Position numbers and translations under genes: made by a program. From NCBI GenBank assembly GCA_963579135.1, contig CAUZFB010000033.1:1-25844 (forward strand): DNA of 25,844 nt, read 5' to 3'. Below the pieces are notes generated by a model. The model was not told the origin of the DNA. It ran no database searches and worked only from the letters and a program-made list of their open reading frames with translations. The DNA comes from CALGTL01 sp963579135 (GTDB taxonomy: Bacteria; Chloroflexota; Dehalococcoidia; Lucifugimonadales; Australimonadaceae). Positions 15,602-24,357 of this stretch are shown piece by piece. Each line of letters starts with the position of its first letter. Positions within the stretch are counted from its first letter, which is position 1.

Positions 15602-16597
15602 ATGACAGCCACTAACCCTGTCGAGATCCACCTTGAAGCGCAGGGGGCCAAGCCCAACTTCCGTTACGACATCATCCAGCCGCTGGTGCAGGGACGCGTG
15701 CCAATCGAAGGCGTTTCACTGACCGTCGCCGGCGCGATGGAGACAGCTGGTCAGTTCGACAATCCTAAGTTCAAGAACGGAGACTTCGGCCTCCTAGACA
15801 CCAACGTTGGCGACATCCTCCCCGCCATCGACGCTGGCTGGGACATGGTCGCGTTGCCGGTTCTGATCAAGCGCAAGCCGATCTACAACTACATCTGGGT
15901 ACGGGCTGACCGTGGGATCGAGACCCCCAAGGACCTCGAAGGCAAGACCTTTGCGACGGCCATTTGGGGGGTCGTCACCACCTACGCGCGCGGCATGCTC
16001 AAAAAATTCCATGGAGTCGACCACACAACGTTCAAGTGGATCGCCAACGTCGACGGTCCATGGCCGCTGCACAAGCCCGTGAATGTGGAGTACCGCATGG
16101 ACCGGAAGCCACAGTGGCAACGCTTACTGGACGGCGAGGTGGATGCCTGCTCCGGCGATATCATCGACCCAAAGGCCTGGGAGATCTTGGAGGGCAGCCC
16201 ACATATCGTGAAGCGGCTCTTCCCCAACTACCGACAGATGCATCGAGACCTGCGCCGGGACCACGGCATCGTGACGCCCACGCACATGATGGCGATGGGC
16301 GGAAAGCTGCACCGGGAGCACCCCGGGCTGTCCCGTAGACTCTACGACGCATTCGAGCAGTCGAGGGAAGTTTCTATCGCCGACGCCCAGGGCGACGGTT
16401 CCAGCTACAACCTGATCATGGACGCCCGTGAGCTGATGCGTGATCAGCTTACGGAAATGGGCGACATCTACAAGCATGGCGTCGCGGCCAACCGCGACCT
16501 GTTTGAGATGACCCTGGATTTCTACGAAGACCAGGGCCAAACGAGCCGACGCCTGTCCCTCGAGGAAGTTTTCGCACTCGACACGCTGAACACATAA
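15602..16597 (+). CDS. 4,5-dihydroxyphthalate decarboxylase-like protein
   Basis: Predicted 331-aa protein with the periplasmic-binding-protein fold of the 4,5-dihydroxyphthalate decarboxylase (Pht5/OphC) group. That group lacks a signal peptide and acts in the cytoplasm, converting 4,5-dihydroxyphthalate to protocatechuate. Support is the N-terminal pattern YDIIQPLVQGRVPIEGVSL (compare YDRTRPLIDGRVKPEGIDL, recalled from family members), absence of a signal sequence, and usual length. The start is ATG 15602 with GAGGAG at 15591-15596; the earlier frame overlaps the MFS gene. It follows the MFS gene by 97 nt and converges on a phthalate-dioxygenase-type Rieske gene 23 nt away. A solute-binding-like protein of other function remains possible, since close homologues are often annotated as ABC substrate-binding proteins. 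Confidence 0.72.
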   Translation: MTATNPVEIHLEAQGAKPNFRYDIIQPLVQGRVPIEGVSLTVAGAMETAGQFDNPKFKNGDFGLLDTNVGDILPAIDAGWDMVALPVLIKRKPIYNYIWVRADRGIETPKDLEGKTFATAIWGVVTTYARGMLKKFHGVDHTTFKWIANVDGPWPLHKPVNVEYRMDRKPQWQRLLDGEVDACSGDIIDPKAWEILEGSPHIVKRLFPNYRQMHRDLRRDHGIVTPTHMMAMGGKLHREHPGLSRRLYDAFEQSREVSIADAQGDGSSYNLIMDARELMRDQLTEMGDIYKHGVAANRDLFEMTLDFYEDQGQTSRRLSLEEVFALDTLNT

Positions 16598-16599
16598 GT

Positions 16600-16612
16600 C
16601 TCGCGCCGCGAG
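16600..16612. terminator. Short GC hairpin between convergent genes
   Basis: CTCGC-GCC-GCGAG fills most of the 23-nt gap between the decarboxylase-like gene and Rieske copy 2. It may end transcripts in both directions. The stem is only 5 bp and lacks a T tract. Confidence 0.4.
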
Positions 16613-16620
16613 TGTCTGAT

Positions 16621-17940
16621 TCAGCTTCGTGTGCGCTCGTCTAACAGGCGATATATCTCAAGCACTTGGTCAATCACAGGACTGTACCGGTCGATTTGGT
16701 GATCCCGGGTATATATCGCGTCCTGTTGGGTCGGGCTCAATTCCTCGGCTCCGACTTGTAGAAGCCCAAGCCTGACGGTATCGGGAGCTTCTATCGACTG
16801 GTTGATTGCCGGATCGCGGAAGGTATTTATCGGATCGCCACCGTCCTCCGCGATCTTGATCTGCTCACTCAGCATCTTCCGGAAAAGAATGATCCCTTCA
16901 TCTGAGGTACCGAGTTGCTCTGCGGTCCGGTCCGCGATAGGGAGCTGCGCCCACCATGCGGCGAAATCTTGAGCAACGATGTAATCAAGGATTGGGTCGC
17001 CGGCTTCGTTGAAGAGGGGAGCATTAAAGTATGGGATCTCTGGTTGCTGAGGGAGAGGAACGTCGTGTCCTGGCGCGAAAACGATGTAGTCCAGGTGCCA
17101 TGTGTGAGTATCGTCGATCGGGATACGCATCTGGAATTCATTCCGGACGGGCCCTCCGACACGGATCATATAAGGGAAAATTATCGGATTACCGTGTGTC
17201 CATCCGGCTGCGTTGTCGGGGTCATCTCCTTCTCTGAGCCGGCGTTTCGACAGTCCATGTTCGATTCGGTCCCACGCCAAGCGAACATGGCGCCGGGTAA
17301 ACGCATCGATGTTTTTGTGGAGGACTTGGTCGGATCGAGGGTCTCCCGTCCCGCTGCCGCGATCGAAGGCGACGTAGTTCCAGAGGTGCCCGTGCAAGTA
17401 TTCGACGTGGGCCGTATCCACGGAGTTCTCCATGCACTGGAGCCAATTTGCATCTAGCACCACACCGCCAATGTGTCTGAAGGCGTTTGGCCAGACAAAC
17501 AAATCCCAACGCGGAAGCAAAGGTGAGGGTGAGGGACCAAGGTAAGCCCAAACAAGTCCCCCGAGGTCTTCTACCGGGTACGCTTTCGCCTTGGTCTTGT
17601 CCTTGAACGAGCTGTCGGTCGGTTCAAGCGGCTGGTCCAAACAACGCCCAGTGGAGTCGAAGTGCCAACCGTGATACATACAGCGGAGGCCTTCCTCGGT
17701 CGGTATCCCAAACCGCAGGTCAACGCCGCGATGGGGGCAGCGTTGTTGCAGCAGACCAAGAGTTCCCGATTTGTCCCGGTACAGAACGAGGTCTTCCCCT
17801 AGGATGCGTACTGGTTGAACAGGGTTGTTCCTCAGCCAGGAGCTAGCCGCAACGGGCTGCCAGTATCGGCGCATGAGTTCCCCCCCGGGCGTTCCTGGCC
17901 CTACTCGTGCCATACGATTGTTCTCTGCTTGGGTCAGCAC
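16621..17940 (-). CDS. Rieske non-heme iron oxygenase, alpha subunit (phthalate 4,5-dioxygenase type), copy 2
   Basis: Predicted 439-aa terminal oxygenase. The start is GTG 17940 with GGAGGTG at 17945-17951. The Rieske [2Fe-2S] ligands are Cys68, His70, Cys87 and His90 (CPHRG and CMYHGW, both canonical). The catalytic iron site is DTAHVEYLH, with Asp175, His178 and His183. The N-terminus MLTQAENNRMARVGPGTPGG resembles phthalate 4,5-dioxygenase oxygenase subunits (from memory). It needs a reductase, which is not encoded here. It sits tail to tail with the dihydroxyphthalate-decarboxylase-like gene, which in the phthalate pathway acts two steps later. Copy 1 at 1707 has the same length and layout but an altered Rieske motif. 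Substrate assignment to phthalate-like acids is inference. Confidence 0.92.
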   Translation of the reverse strand: MLTQAENNRMARVGPGTPGGELMRRYWQPVAASSWLRNNPVQPVRILGEDLVLYRDKSGTLGLLQQRCPHRGVDLRFGIPTEEGLRCMYHGWHFDSTGRCLDQPLEPTDSSFKDKTKAKAYPVEDLGGLVWAYLGPSPSPLLPRWDLFVWPNAFRHIGGVVLDANWLQCMENSVDTAHVEYLHGHLWNYVAFDRGSGTGDPRSDQVLHKNIDAFTRRHVRLAWDRIEHGLSKRRLREGDDPDNAAGWTHGNPIIFPYMIRVGGPVRNEFQMRIPIDDTHTWHLDYIVFAPGHDVPLPQQPEIPYFNAPLFNEAGDPILDYIVAQDFAAWWAQLPIADRTAEQLGTSDEGIILFRKMLSEQIKIAEDGGDPINTFRDPAINQSIEAPDTVRLGLLQVGAEELSPTQQDAIYTRDHQIDRYSPVIDQVLEIYRLLDERTRS

Positions 17941-18009
17941 CGTACACCTCCGCGCCTGGTCCGACTGATATCGCGAATCGAGTTCCTGCGGATTATGGCA
18001 TTTGGCACG

Positions 18010-18024
18010 GCTTCTTGCAGAAGC
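18010..18024. promoter_or_regulatory. 6-bp dyad upstream of Rieske copy 2
   Basis: GCTTCT-TGC-AGAAGC is a perfect inverted repeat, 70 nt upstream of the GTG start of Rieske copy 2. It could be an operator for a dimeric regulator of that gene, or chance. Confidence 0.35.
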
Positions 18025-18382
18025 AATGCGCTGATCTCTCCTTTGACCGTGTCACGTCCCTCCAACTAGGGCAATGGGGTTCGGTCAGAACTTGGAGGGC
18101 TCCCTTACGCGCAGTTCCCGAGCACGGTCGCTGCCCGTGGTGTCGTTACGCCCGCGCTGACTTCTGAGAGAGCGACAGTGGCGACGACGCCCGGACTGGT
18201 GGAGGATCGACCGCAGATGGTGAGTGGAAGGTTGTTCGTACGGTGAGATATGACCGGCCGACGCTCCCCCACTGATAGATGGACTATCTGGTAGGTCACT
18301 GGTATACAGGGGTTTCCGGAACCTATATATCCTTGGTGCGAGCCCGAGGAACCCACCGATGCTTGCCGCGTTATGTCCGCTC

Positions 18383-18398
18383 GCTGATAGTAATCAGC
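18383..18398. promoter_or_regulatory. 6-bp dyad upstream of amidohydrolase C
   Basis: GCTGAT-AGTA-ATCAGC is a perfect inverted repeat ending 39 nt before the ATG of amidohydrolase C. It is placed where a repressor or leader hairpin would act. Confidence 0.35.
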
Positions 18399-18437
18399 CA
18401 CAAATACCCCGCCGCAATCTGCGTGAGGAGGAGCGAA

Positions 18438-19499
18438 ATGCCAGTAGTCGATGTGGACACGCATATAGATGAGCCAGAAGAAGCATGGGCTTCGATGACA
18501 GGCACGGAAGGAAGATTCCGTCCGATTACGATCGCACCTCCCGAAGGCGTTGAGGCTCCGGGACTAGGCGCGGCGGCTAGTCGATGGTGGCTAGTTGACG
18601 GCCGCTTACGGCAACGGATGATTCGTGACGATGATCTTACAGGGACCACGCTGGAATCGCGGGAACTGTTGGATGTGAACGTACGCCTGGCGCATATGGA
18701 TCAACTTGGCGTGGACATTCATGTGATCTACCCAACCTTTTTCCTAGCGTACGTGACAGGAAATCCTGAGGCGGAAGTTGCCCTGGCCAAAAGTTATTGC
18801 GAGTATTTGGCGCGGAAGTGCGCAGAGTCGCAGGGGCGATTGCGTTGGGTAGCGGTGTTGCCGTTCCTTGATATAGAAGCCTCGATTGCACTGCTGAGGT
18901 GGGCTAAGGAGCATGGTGCATGTGGGGTCTTCAAACGTGGCTTAGAGCACGGTAAACGGGCGAGCGACCCTTACTTCTTCCCAGTTTACGAAGAAGCCAT
19001 GGCTCTAGGCTTGCCCATTTGCGTTCACACAGGCAACGGCAACCCGACAGATGGCCGTATCGGTCATGGGGATGGGTTGGGAGGGGTGCCTGTGATGGAC
19101 GCCTTCCATGCCTTAGTGCTTTATAACGTTCCTCAGAAATTCCCAACGCTTCGGTTCGGATTCTTTGAAGCCGGTTCCACTTGGTTGCCTTATGTCATAG
19201 ACCGCTTGATGGCTGAAAAAACTCGGCGCCAATGGGTGAGGCAGTTTGAACTTGGTGCGGACCTGTTCCGGTCGAACCGATTCTTTGTGGCTATCGATCC
19301 CGTCGAAGACATCTCTCACGTACTGACACTGGGCACGGAAGATTTCCTGATGATCGGCAGTGATTACACGCACTTCGACACTTCTGCGCAGCCTGATGCG
19401 CTACAGCAAGTCCAGGGATGGGTTGAGGAAGGACGTATCAGCGAATCCATCGCTCGTAAGATTCTCGATCACAATCCGTCCGCGTTTTACGGCTTCTAG
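18438..19499 (+). CDS. ACMSD-type amidohydrolase, paralogue C
   Basis: Predicted 353-aa amidohydrolase_2 enzyme. The start is ATG 18438 with GAGGAGG at 18425-18431; earlier codons lack similarity. The N-terminal metal motif reads VDVDTHIDE (Asp5, Asp7, His9), the barrel His is in LPICVHTGNG, and the last metal Asp is Asp309 (IGSDYTHFD). It shares WAKEHGACGVFKRG and SDPYFFPVYEEA with paralogues A and B, but the C-terminal YGH of the others is YTH here. By family it is a decarboxylase or hydrolase of unknown substrate. Convergent with the monooxygenase pseudogene that follows. Confidence 0.88.
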   Translation: MPVVDVDTHIDEPEEAWASMTGTEGRFRPITIAPPEGVEAPGLGAAASRWWLVDGRLRQRMIRDDDLTGTTLESRELLDVNVRLAHMDQLGVDIHVIYPTFFLAYVTGNPEAEVALAKSYCEYLARKCAESQGRLRWVAVLPFLDIEASIALLRWAKEHGACGVFKRGLEHGKRASDPYFFPVYEEAMALGLPICVHTGNGNPTDGRIGHGDGLGGVPVMDAFHALVLYNVPQKFPTLRFGFFEAGSTWLPYVIDRLMAEKTRRQWVRQFELGADLFRSNRFFVAIDPVEDISHVLTLGTEDFLMIGSDYTHFDTSAQPDALQQVQGWVEEGRISESIARKILDHNPSAFYGF

Positions 19500-19581
19500 A
19501 TCAATCCGATGGGTGGTTCGGCGAAGGGGTATCCTCAATTCCCGTTCGTCGGGTCGTCGATCGCATTGTGGTTCCGCAGGT

Positions 19582-20633
19582 TTAGAGAAACGGAAGGACT
19601 TCCTGAGTCAAGAGATGAAGGCTTTCCGTAGGGCTTTGGCCGAGCTCCGAGAACATTAGCTGTTCGAAGCCAAATCCGAAGCTAGCATACGCACCTCGAC
19701 CAGATGTTCACGGCAATATTCGGGATCGCCTGCAATGAACATCGCGTCGAGCATGGCGTCGGTCGTGAGTTCTGCAACTTTGGGACCACGACCATGGACA
19801 GCTATCCACGACTCCAGCCGATGCAGGTCGTCGACGTTGATGCCTAACTCCTCAACTTGTCCTGCTGTGAAGCCCAACTTAGTCAATTCCGCTAGCCGTG
19901 CGCCAGCGTGGGGTCGGCAGCGCTCGCGGGCATGGTCATGATTGCGATCTATCGACAGGTTGATCTCTGCCACTTTGGGAAAATCCCCTTTGCCTGCGTC
20001 CGTGGCGGCAGCGTTAAACACGTTGAGCAGAGGCCAGAGCCTCCCGGCCTTCGCGGTGCTGAGGAAACGACCTCCAAATAGAAGCCCATTCATATACTTC
20101 CCACCGATGGCCATGCTCAATGGCTTGTTGCCACCGCGGTACAGCCGAATATTGGGTGGTGGTTCCATATCCAATCTGTGAGTCCCTGCCTGCGGGAGAT
20201 TGAAATAGTTACGCACTGTAGGGAACCCGTCGATCGCCATTACCTCGCCTGCGAGCAGGGTGTTCATGCTCATCGCGGTTTCTTGGAGTATGGAGACCGG
20301 TCGTGGAGCATTAGCTTGATTGGGAGTGCGCTGGTTGCCCCTGGCAATTCCTATGCTGAGTTCGCGCCCATCCCTCATCTCAGCGACAGATGCGGCCGAG
20401 CTTGCCGCGTCGATAGGGCTATGGAAATATTGAACGATGACGCCCGTACCCAGTCGGACCGGGACTTTCTAAGCGATGGCGGCTAGCACTACGAAAACGT
20501 CGCGATTTTCTAGATTGTCCGTCACCCAGACTTGATCGATGCCCCCAGCTGACGCCTGTGCCGCCAGGTCAACGAGCTCGGGAACAGTATGGTGCTTGTG
20601 GGTTTCTAAGTGAAGCTGAACGCCGGCAATCAT
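19582..20633 (-). pseudogene. Luciferase-like (LLM) flavin-dependent monooxygenase pseudogene
   Basis: The frame starts at ATG 20633 with GAGGTG at 20638-20643 and reads MIAGVQLHLETHKHHTVPEL, as expected for this family. Codon 55 is TAG (20471-20469), in the middle of VVLAAIA-stop-KVPVRLGTGV, where members have a residue such as Gln or Thr. Beyond it the same frame continues (IGIARGNQRTPN, SMAIGGKYMNG, FIAGDPEYCREHL) and hits TAA at 19658. Shifting frame near 19670, as if one C were missing on the plus strand, restores the normal C-terminus (FEQLMFSELGQ, LLTQEVLPFL) and a stop at 19584. Repaired, it would be about 350 aa, normal for an FMN/F420-type LLM oxidoreductase. Two independent lesions point to a true pseudogene, still young because the rest is intact. 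It is divergent from SDR 2. Confidence 0.9.
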
Positions 20634-20768
20634 CGATCACCTCTTGGCAAGATCGGTCTGCAGCGGTAGGTTACGCTGAACCTTAGGAACGAGTGATCTT
20701 CAGGAAACGTTTTGCAGGTCTAAATTAAGAACATGTGCGAGACCGTCATCGCTGAGAGGAGAGTAATC

Positions 20769-21566
20769 ATGGATTCCATGGACCTAACGGGTAGAGTGGC
20801 TATCGTGACCGGTGGTAGCCAAGGAATCGGGAGGGCGATCGCGCTTGCCTTGGCCGATGCAGGTGCGGACATTGCTATCGTTTCCCGACTGCCCGAGGCC
20901 GTCGGCATCGGGACAGAACGTCTGCATTTGCCTGCTGCTGCAGTCATAGATCAGATTGGAGAGCGTGGTCGCAAAGCGCGGGGCTTCCTTACAGACGTAA
21001 GAGTGCCCGAAGAAGTGCAAATCATGGTCGAGCAGGTCAAAGACGAGTTCGGCCGGATCGACATTCTCGTGAACAACGCGGGAGCGACTTGGGGAGAAAC
21101 ATTCAGAATGGGCCCTCTGTTGGAAATGGAAGCACAGGATTTGCGAGAGTGCCTGCGATTGAATCTCGAGAGTTTTTTCCATGTGAGCACTGCTGTCGTT
21201 CCCGTGATGCAACAGCAAGGTGAAGGTGCCATTTTGAACATGGCTTCGGGGTCAGGCCAAGGCGCTAGCCCGGGTAATGGACTGTACGGTGCTGCCAAAG
21301 CAGGCGTCATCAGCCTAACGCTGACTATGGCACAGGAGTGGGCCCCTGTAGTGCGTGTGAACGCTATCGCCCCGGGAACTATTGCGCACGCGGACCGTGC
21401 GAGCGTTCATCCCTATGCTCTATCCGGTAGCAGAGGGGCCTCGGGTATACCGCTCGGCAGAACGGGTGACGCTGACGATATCTCTGGGGCAGCGCTATAT
21501 CTGGTTTCGGATGCAGCGTCATACACTACGGGGACGGTGATCGATATCAACGGCGGGCGGCAGTAG
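20769..21566 (+). CDS. SDR family oxidoreductase 2
   Basis: Predicted 265-aa classical short-chain dehydrogenase/reductase. Motifs seen are TGGSQGIG (14-21), NNAGAT, Tyr173 and Lys177 (YGAAK), and a C-terminal INGG. The start is ATG 20769 with AGGAG at 20757-20761; an in-frame ATG at 20733 has no ribosome site. Compared with SDR 1 it has extra residues between the second strand and the NNAG motif. It is followed after 59 nt by amidohydrolase D on the same strand, so the two are probably one transcript. The pairing suggests oxidation of an intermediate followed by decarboxylation or hydrolysis (inference). Confidence 0.92.
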   Translation: MDSMDLTGRVAIVTGGSQGIGRAIALALADAGADIAIVSRLPEAVGIGTERLHLPAAAVIDQIGERGRKARGFLTDVRVPEEVQIMVEQVKDEFGRIDILVNNAGATWGETFRMGPLLEMEAQDLRECLRLNLESFFHVSTAVVPVMQQQGEGAILNMASGSGQGASPGNGLYGAAKAGVISLTLTMAQEWAPVVRVNAIAPGTIAHADRASVHPYALSGSRGASGIPLGRTGDADDISGAALYLVSDAASYTTGTVIDINGGRQ

Positions 21567-21625
21567 GCTATAGGTAATTGCCGTAGCACGACAACTACTA
21601 GGATTCGGTGGATTGAGGAGCATTG

Positions 21626-22717
21626 ATGACAGCGAACTCGCCGGGCAACGTGATTGATGCTGATGCCCACGTTGTAGAGACGGAGCGTACTTGGAATTTC
21701 ATGGATCCAGCGGAAGAGAAATATCGACCGCTTCTATATGCGTCGACCGACGGCTCAGGAAAGCAAGCATGGAATGTTGGTGGCAAGATCCGGGGCACGA
21801 ATTTCAACCTCAATAGGCAGCAACTTGCGGAGCTGTCGAAGAAGCAAGGCTTCGATCTCAATTTGTCACCAGAAGGACGGGATCTAGATAACGTCCAGGC
21901 GCGGCTTGACGATATGGACGCAATGGGCGTTGACATTCAGGTTATTTACAACTCATTTTGGTTGACGGCAGTTACCGATGATCCTGCCGCGGAGAGAGCA
22001 ATCTGCCGCAGTTGGAATCGCTGGATGGCCGACGCTTACTCGAAATCTGAGGGCCGTTTGCCTTGGACGTGCGTCCTACCTATCGCGAGCATGGATGAGG
22101 CGATTCTTCAGATGCGTTACAGCCGTGAAAACGGTGCCGTCGGGGTGATGATGCGGCCCATCGAAGGGGAGCGGTTACTGGTCGATCCGTATTTTTACCC
22201 CCTTTACGACGAGGCCGAGCGCTTGGGCATGTGCATAGCAGTGCACGTGTCCAATGGGAGTTCGTCTGTATTCGACGGCATGAAATCTCCTTATGACAAG
22301 GCTGCAAGCTTTTATTCCCTCCGTGTGCCCACTGTGGGCTCGTCGCTCGTGGTAATGATGAGTGATATACCCGTTACATTCCCGAATCTGCGATGGGGAT
22401 TCATTGAAGTCTCGGCGCAGTGGATACCTTGGATTGTCAAAGAGGTTCGTCGCCGGGCTCGCAAACTAGGCCGGGACATACCTGACAACGTGTTGAAGGC
22501 CTATAACGTTTATGTTTCTTGTGAAAGCGACGACGACCTGCCGTATATTCTGGAATATGGCGGAGAGGACAATGTCGTCATTGGGACGGACTATGGGCAC
22601 ACAGATATCTCAGGGGAGAACGATGCCATCACAACCTTCAAGCAGCGCACAGACATCAGTCAAATCGTGCTACAGAAAATCTTATCTGATAACCCAAGCG
22701 CGCTGTACGGGCTTTAG
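21626..22717 (+). CDS. ACMSD-type amidohydrolase, paralogue D
   Basis: Predicted 363-aa amidohydrolase_2 enzyme. The start is ATG 21626 with GAGGAG at 21615-21620. The metal motif is IDADAHVVE (Asp11, Asp13, His15), the barrel His is in IAVHVSNG, and the last Asp is Asp322 (IGTDYGHTD). It is nearest to paralogues A and B in its C-terminus (KILSDNPSALYGL). It differs in the middle, where RYSRENGAVGVMMRP replaces the KEHGA block. It is the probable second gene of an SDR 2 - amidohydrolase D operon. The substrate is unknown. Confidence 0.88.
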   Translation: MTANSPGNVIDADAHVVETERTWNFMDPAEEKYRPLLYASTDGSGKQAWNVGGKIRGTNFNLNRQQLAELSKKQGFDLNLSPEGRDLDNVQARLDDMDAMGVDIQVIYNSFWLTAVTDDPAAERAICRSWNRWMADAYSKSEGRLPWTCVLPIASMDEAILQMRYSRENGAVGVMMRPIEGERLLVDPYFYPLYDEAERLGMCIAVHVSNGSSSVFDGMKSPYDKAASFYSLRVPTVGSSLVVMMSDIPVTFPNLRWGFIEVSAQWIPWIVKEVRRRARKLGRDIPDNVLKAYNVYVSCESDDDLPYILEYGGEDNVVIGTDYGHTDISGENDAITTFKQRTDISQIVLQKILSDNPSALYGL

Positions 22718-23088
22718 TCCCGGTTGATCATGGGGGCGAATGTTAGGGCGCAACCACAATGCATCTGGACCATGCCCCGATCCTGGTTCACTCGGTCCGC
22801 GCGCATGGCTAAGGTCTGGTTCGGACAGAGGCTAACCGTGTTGTCGGTGCGCCCCAAGCGGGTTAGCGGTTGAGAGGAGGGTTAGTCCGCGCGCCTATCG
22901 GCCCCGACGGTCAGCGGCCCCGCGACCACGACGATTCCGACAGACCAGCCGCCGCTACTAAGACGTCATCGACTATAGATCCTCTCGGCATGAGGGTGCG
23001 TACTGTCGTGGTGACGGCTGAGGCCAGTTGGTTCGCGGCGAAAGGCTGCGCAGGAACGGCGGGGGAGACAGCAGATGGACTAGGCGTA
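22718..23088. other. 371-nt intergenic region, nothing recognised
   Basis: It lies between convergent amidohydrolases D and E. I translated all frames by eye and recognised no family. The longest plus-strand frame (from 22870) is Arg- and Ala-rich, crosses the terminator and runs into the end of amidohydrolase E, so it is judged non-coding. The region may be remains of a lost gene, but I cannot show it. Confidence 0.4.
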
Positions 23089-23127
23089 AGGAAAAGGGGA
23101 TACCGAATGCAGGTATCCCCTTTTCCT
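23089..23127. terminator. Strong bidirectional intrinsic terminator
   Basis: A perfect 16-bp stem, AGGAAAAGGGGATACC / GGTATCCCCTTTTCCT, with a 7-nt loop. The A-rich left and T-rich right parts mean that on either strand the GC core GGGGATACC/GGTATCCCC is followed by TTTTCCT. It begins 19 nt after the stop of amidohydrolase E (minus strand) and is the best intrinsic terminator in the window. Confidence 0.8.
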
Positions 23128-23145
23128 CATGCCTGCATAGGATTT

Positions 23146-24357
23146 TCAGGAATGACTAACCGCGCTATCTAGATGGAAGAAGTTGACGACATTCCCTACG
23201 GTCATCATATAACGCTCTTCGTCAGTCACACTGTTGTTGCTAGCGGCTCCGAAGTTCTGTTCCAGCCACACACTTGAGTTAGGCCAGTTGGTTGCAGGAT
23301 GGGGGAAGTCTGTGTACCAGAGTATCCGGCCTGCTCCCCCGATATAATCGCGCTGCTGCACACCCACCGCGTTCGACCCGAGGCCCCACTGCACTTGCTC
23401 CCTGACATAGTCACTAGGACGGCGTGCGAGATGTGGGAGGTCAAACAATGCCTCTGCCCAATCTTGATTCTTTTCGTACTGCCCGTCCATACGCTCGATC
23501 CAATTCGCGATCCAACCGATATTGGTTTCTGCGAAATAAATCTGCAATTCGGGAAAGCGGTCGAAGACACCTGCGAACATCAACTGGACGATTTCCCTGC
23601 CTGCAAAGGGGCAAAACGGAGTGATGAAACGCCTGATGGGGTCTCGACGTGATTCCTGCATTACCTTCGGGGTCTTGGCGTACTTGAACAACGGATAGTT
23701 GGTATTACTCTCGGTGGAACCAGGGCCAAAAGCGAATTGCACATGGACAGTAATAGGCATCTTCATCGCAATAGCTTCTGCCCAGAACAAATCATCCTCA
23801 GGAGTCGGGAACATGTTCCCGTTGGGGAAACAATTGAGGGCGACGCCCTTGAGTCCCATCCGCGCGCATGCCTGCAGCTCAAGAATGGCGCCATCCACAC
23901 CCGTTCCTGGCATCAGCCCCATACCGATGAGGCGGTCGGGGGCGTACTCGCAATACTCCTCAGCAAGCCATTGATTGTACGCGTGAATCACTGCCCGGTA
24001 GGCATCCTCGTCCTTAATCTGCCTGAACATGTTGGTGTAGGTCGCCGGGTACAAGACCTCTGCGGCGATACCGTCGGTCTCCTGCTCCTTCAGTCGCTGT
24101 GCGGGAGGCCCTCCCCCGTTGTTGCTATCGAATGTACCCACACCCATCGAGACCGGGCCATCACCTATGGCGTGGCCTTCATTCCGTAGCGTTTGCCCCC
24201 CTGCGAAGCTCCCTACGTCAGATGCGTTTTCGATCAAGACCGTTCGCGGAGCCTGATCAATGTATTTCTTCGGGACTAAATGTGTCCACCGGCCTGCGCT
24301 GATTTCTAGATGGGAATCTGCCGAAATCGGTGTGTACTCTTTAGGTATAGTGGTCAT
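23146..24357 (-). CDS. Divergent amidohydrolase (amidohydrolase_2), paralogue E
   Basis: Predicted 403-aa amidohydrolase_2 enzyme from a different branch than paralogues A-D. The start is ATG 24357 with GGAGGG at 24363-24368. The N-terminus reads ISADSHLEI (Asp14, His16). The barrel His is in ITVHVQFAFG, and the final metal Asp lies in WYTDFPHPATNWPNS, the DFPH pattern common in this branch (recalled from family members). It shares little with A-D beyond fold motifs. It follows the dienelactone-hydrolase family gene by 109 nt on the same strand, so co-transcription is possible, and ends at a strong terminator. The family suggests decarboxylation or hydrolysis; the substrate is unknown. Confidence 0.88.
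   Translation of the reverse strand: MTTIPKEYTPISADSHLEISAGRWTHLVPKKYIDQAPRTVLIENASDVGSFAGGQTLRNEGHAIGDGPVSMGVGTFDSNNGGGPPAQRLKEQETDGIAAEVLYPATYTNMFRQIKDEDAYRAVIHAYNQWLAEEYCEYAPDRLIGMGLMPGTGVDGAILELQACARMGLKGVALNCFPNGNMFPTPEDDLFWAEAIAMKMPITVHVQFAFGPGSTESNTNYPLFKYAKTPKVMQESRRDPIRRFITPFCPFAGREIVQLMFAGVFDRFPELQIYFAETNIGWIANWIERMDGQYEKNQDWAEALFDLPHLARRPSDYVREQVQWGLGSNAVGVQQRDYIGGAGRILWYTDFPHPATNWPNSSVWLEQNFGAASNNSVTDEERYMMTVGNVVNFFHLDSAVSHS

Larger units (their letters stand above)
17941..18437. other. Divergent intergenic region with dyads, no gene supported
   Basis: This 497-nt region lies between divergent Rieske copy 2 and amidohydrolase C. No frame shows family similarity. It contains two short perfect dyads (18010-18024 and 18383-18398), a near-palindrome GGTTTCCGGAACC (18311-18323) and a TATATA at 18324. 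I could not pair a convincing -35 and -10 on either strand. Confidence 0.4.

Noticed and set aside
19656..20378. Intact short monooxygenase gene of 240 codons
   Set aside because: It starts in mid-domain and ends after a frameshift; conserved sequence continues on both sides, so it is part of a pseudogene.
22870..23172. Hypothetical 100-codon gene in the D/E intergenic region
   Set aside because: It reads through the 16-bp terminator into the 3' end of amidohydrolase E and has no similarity.
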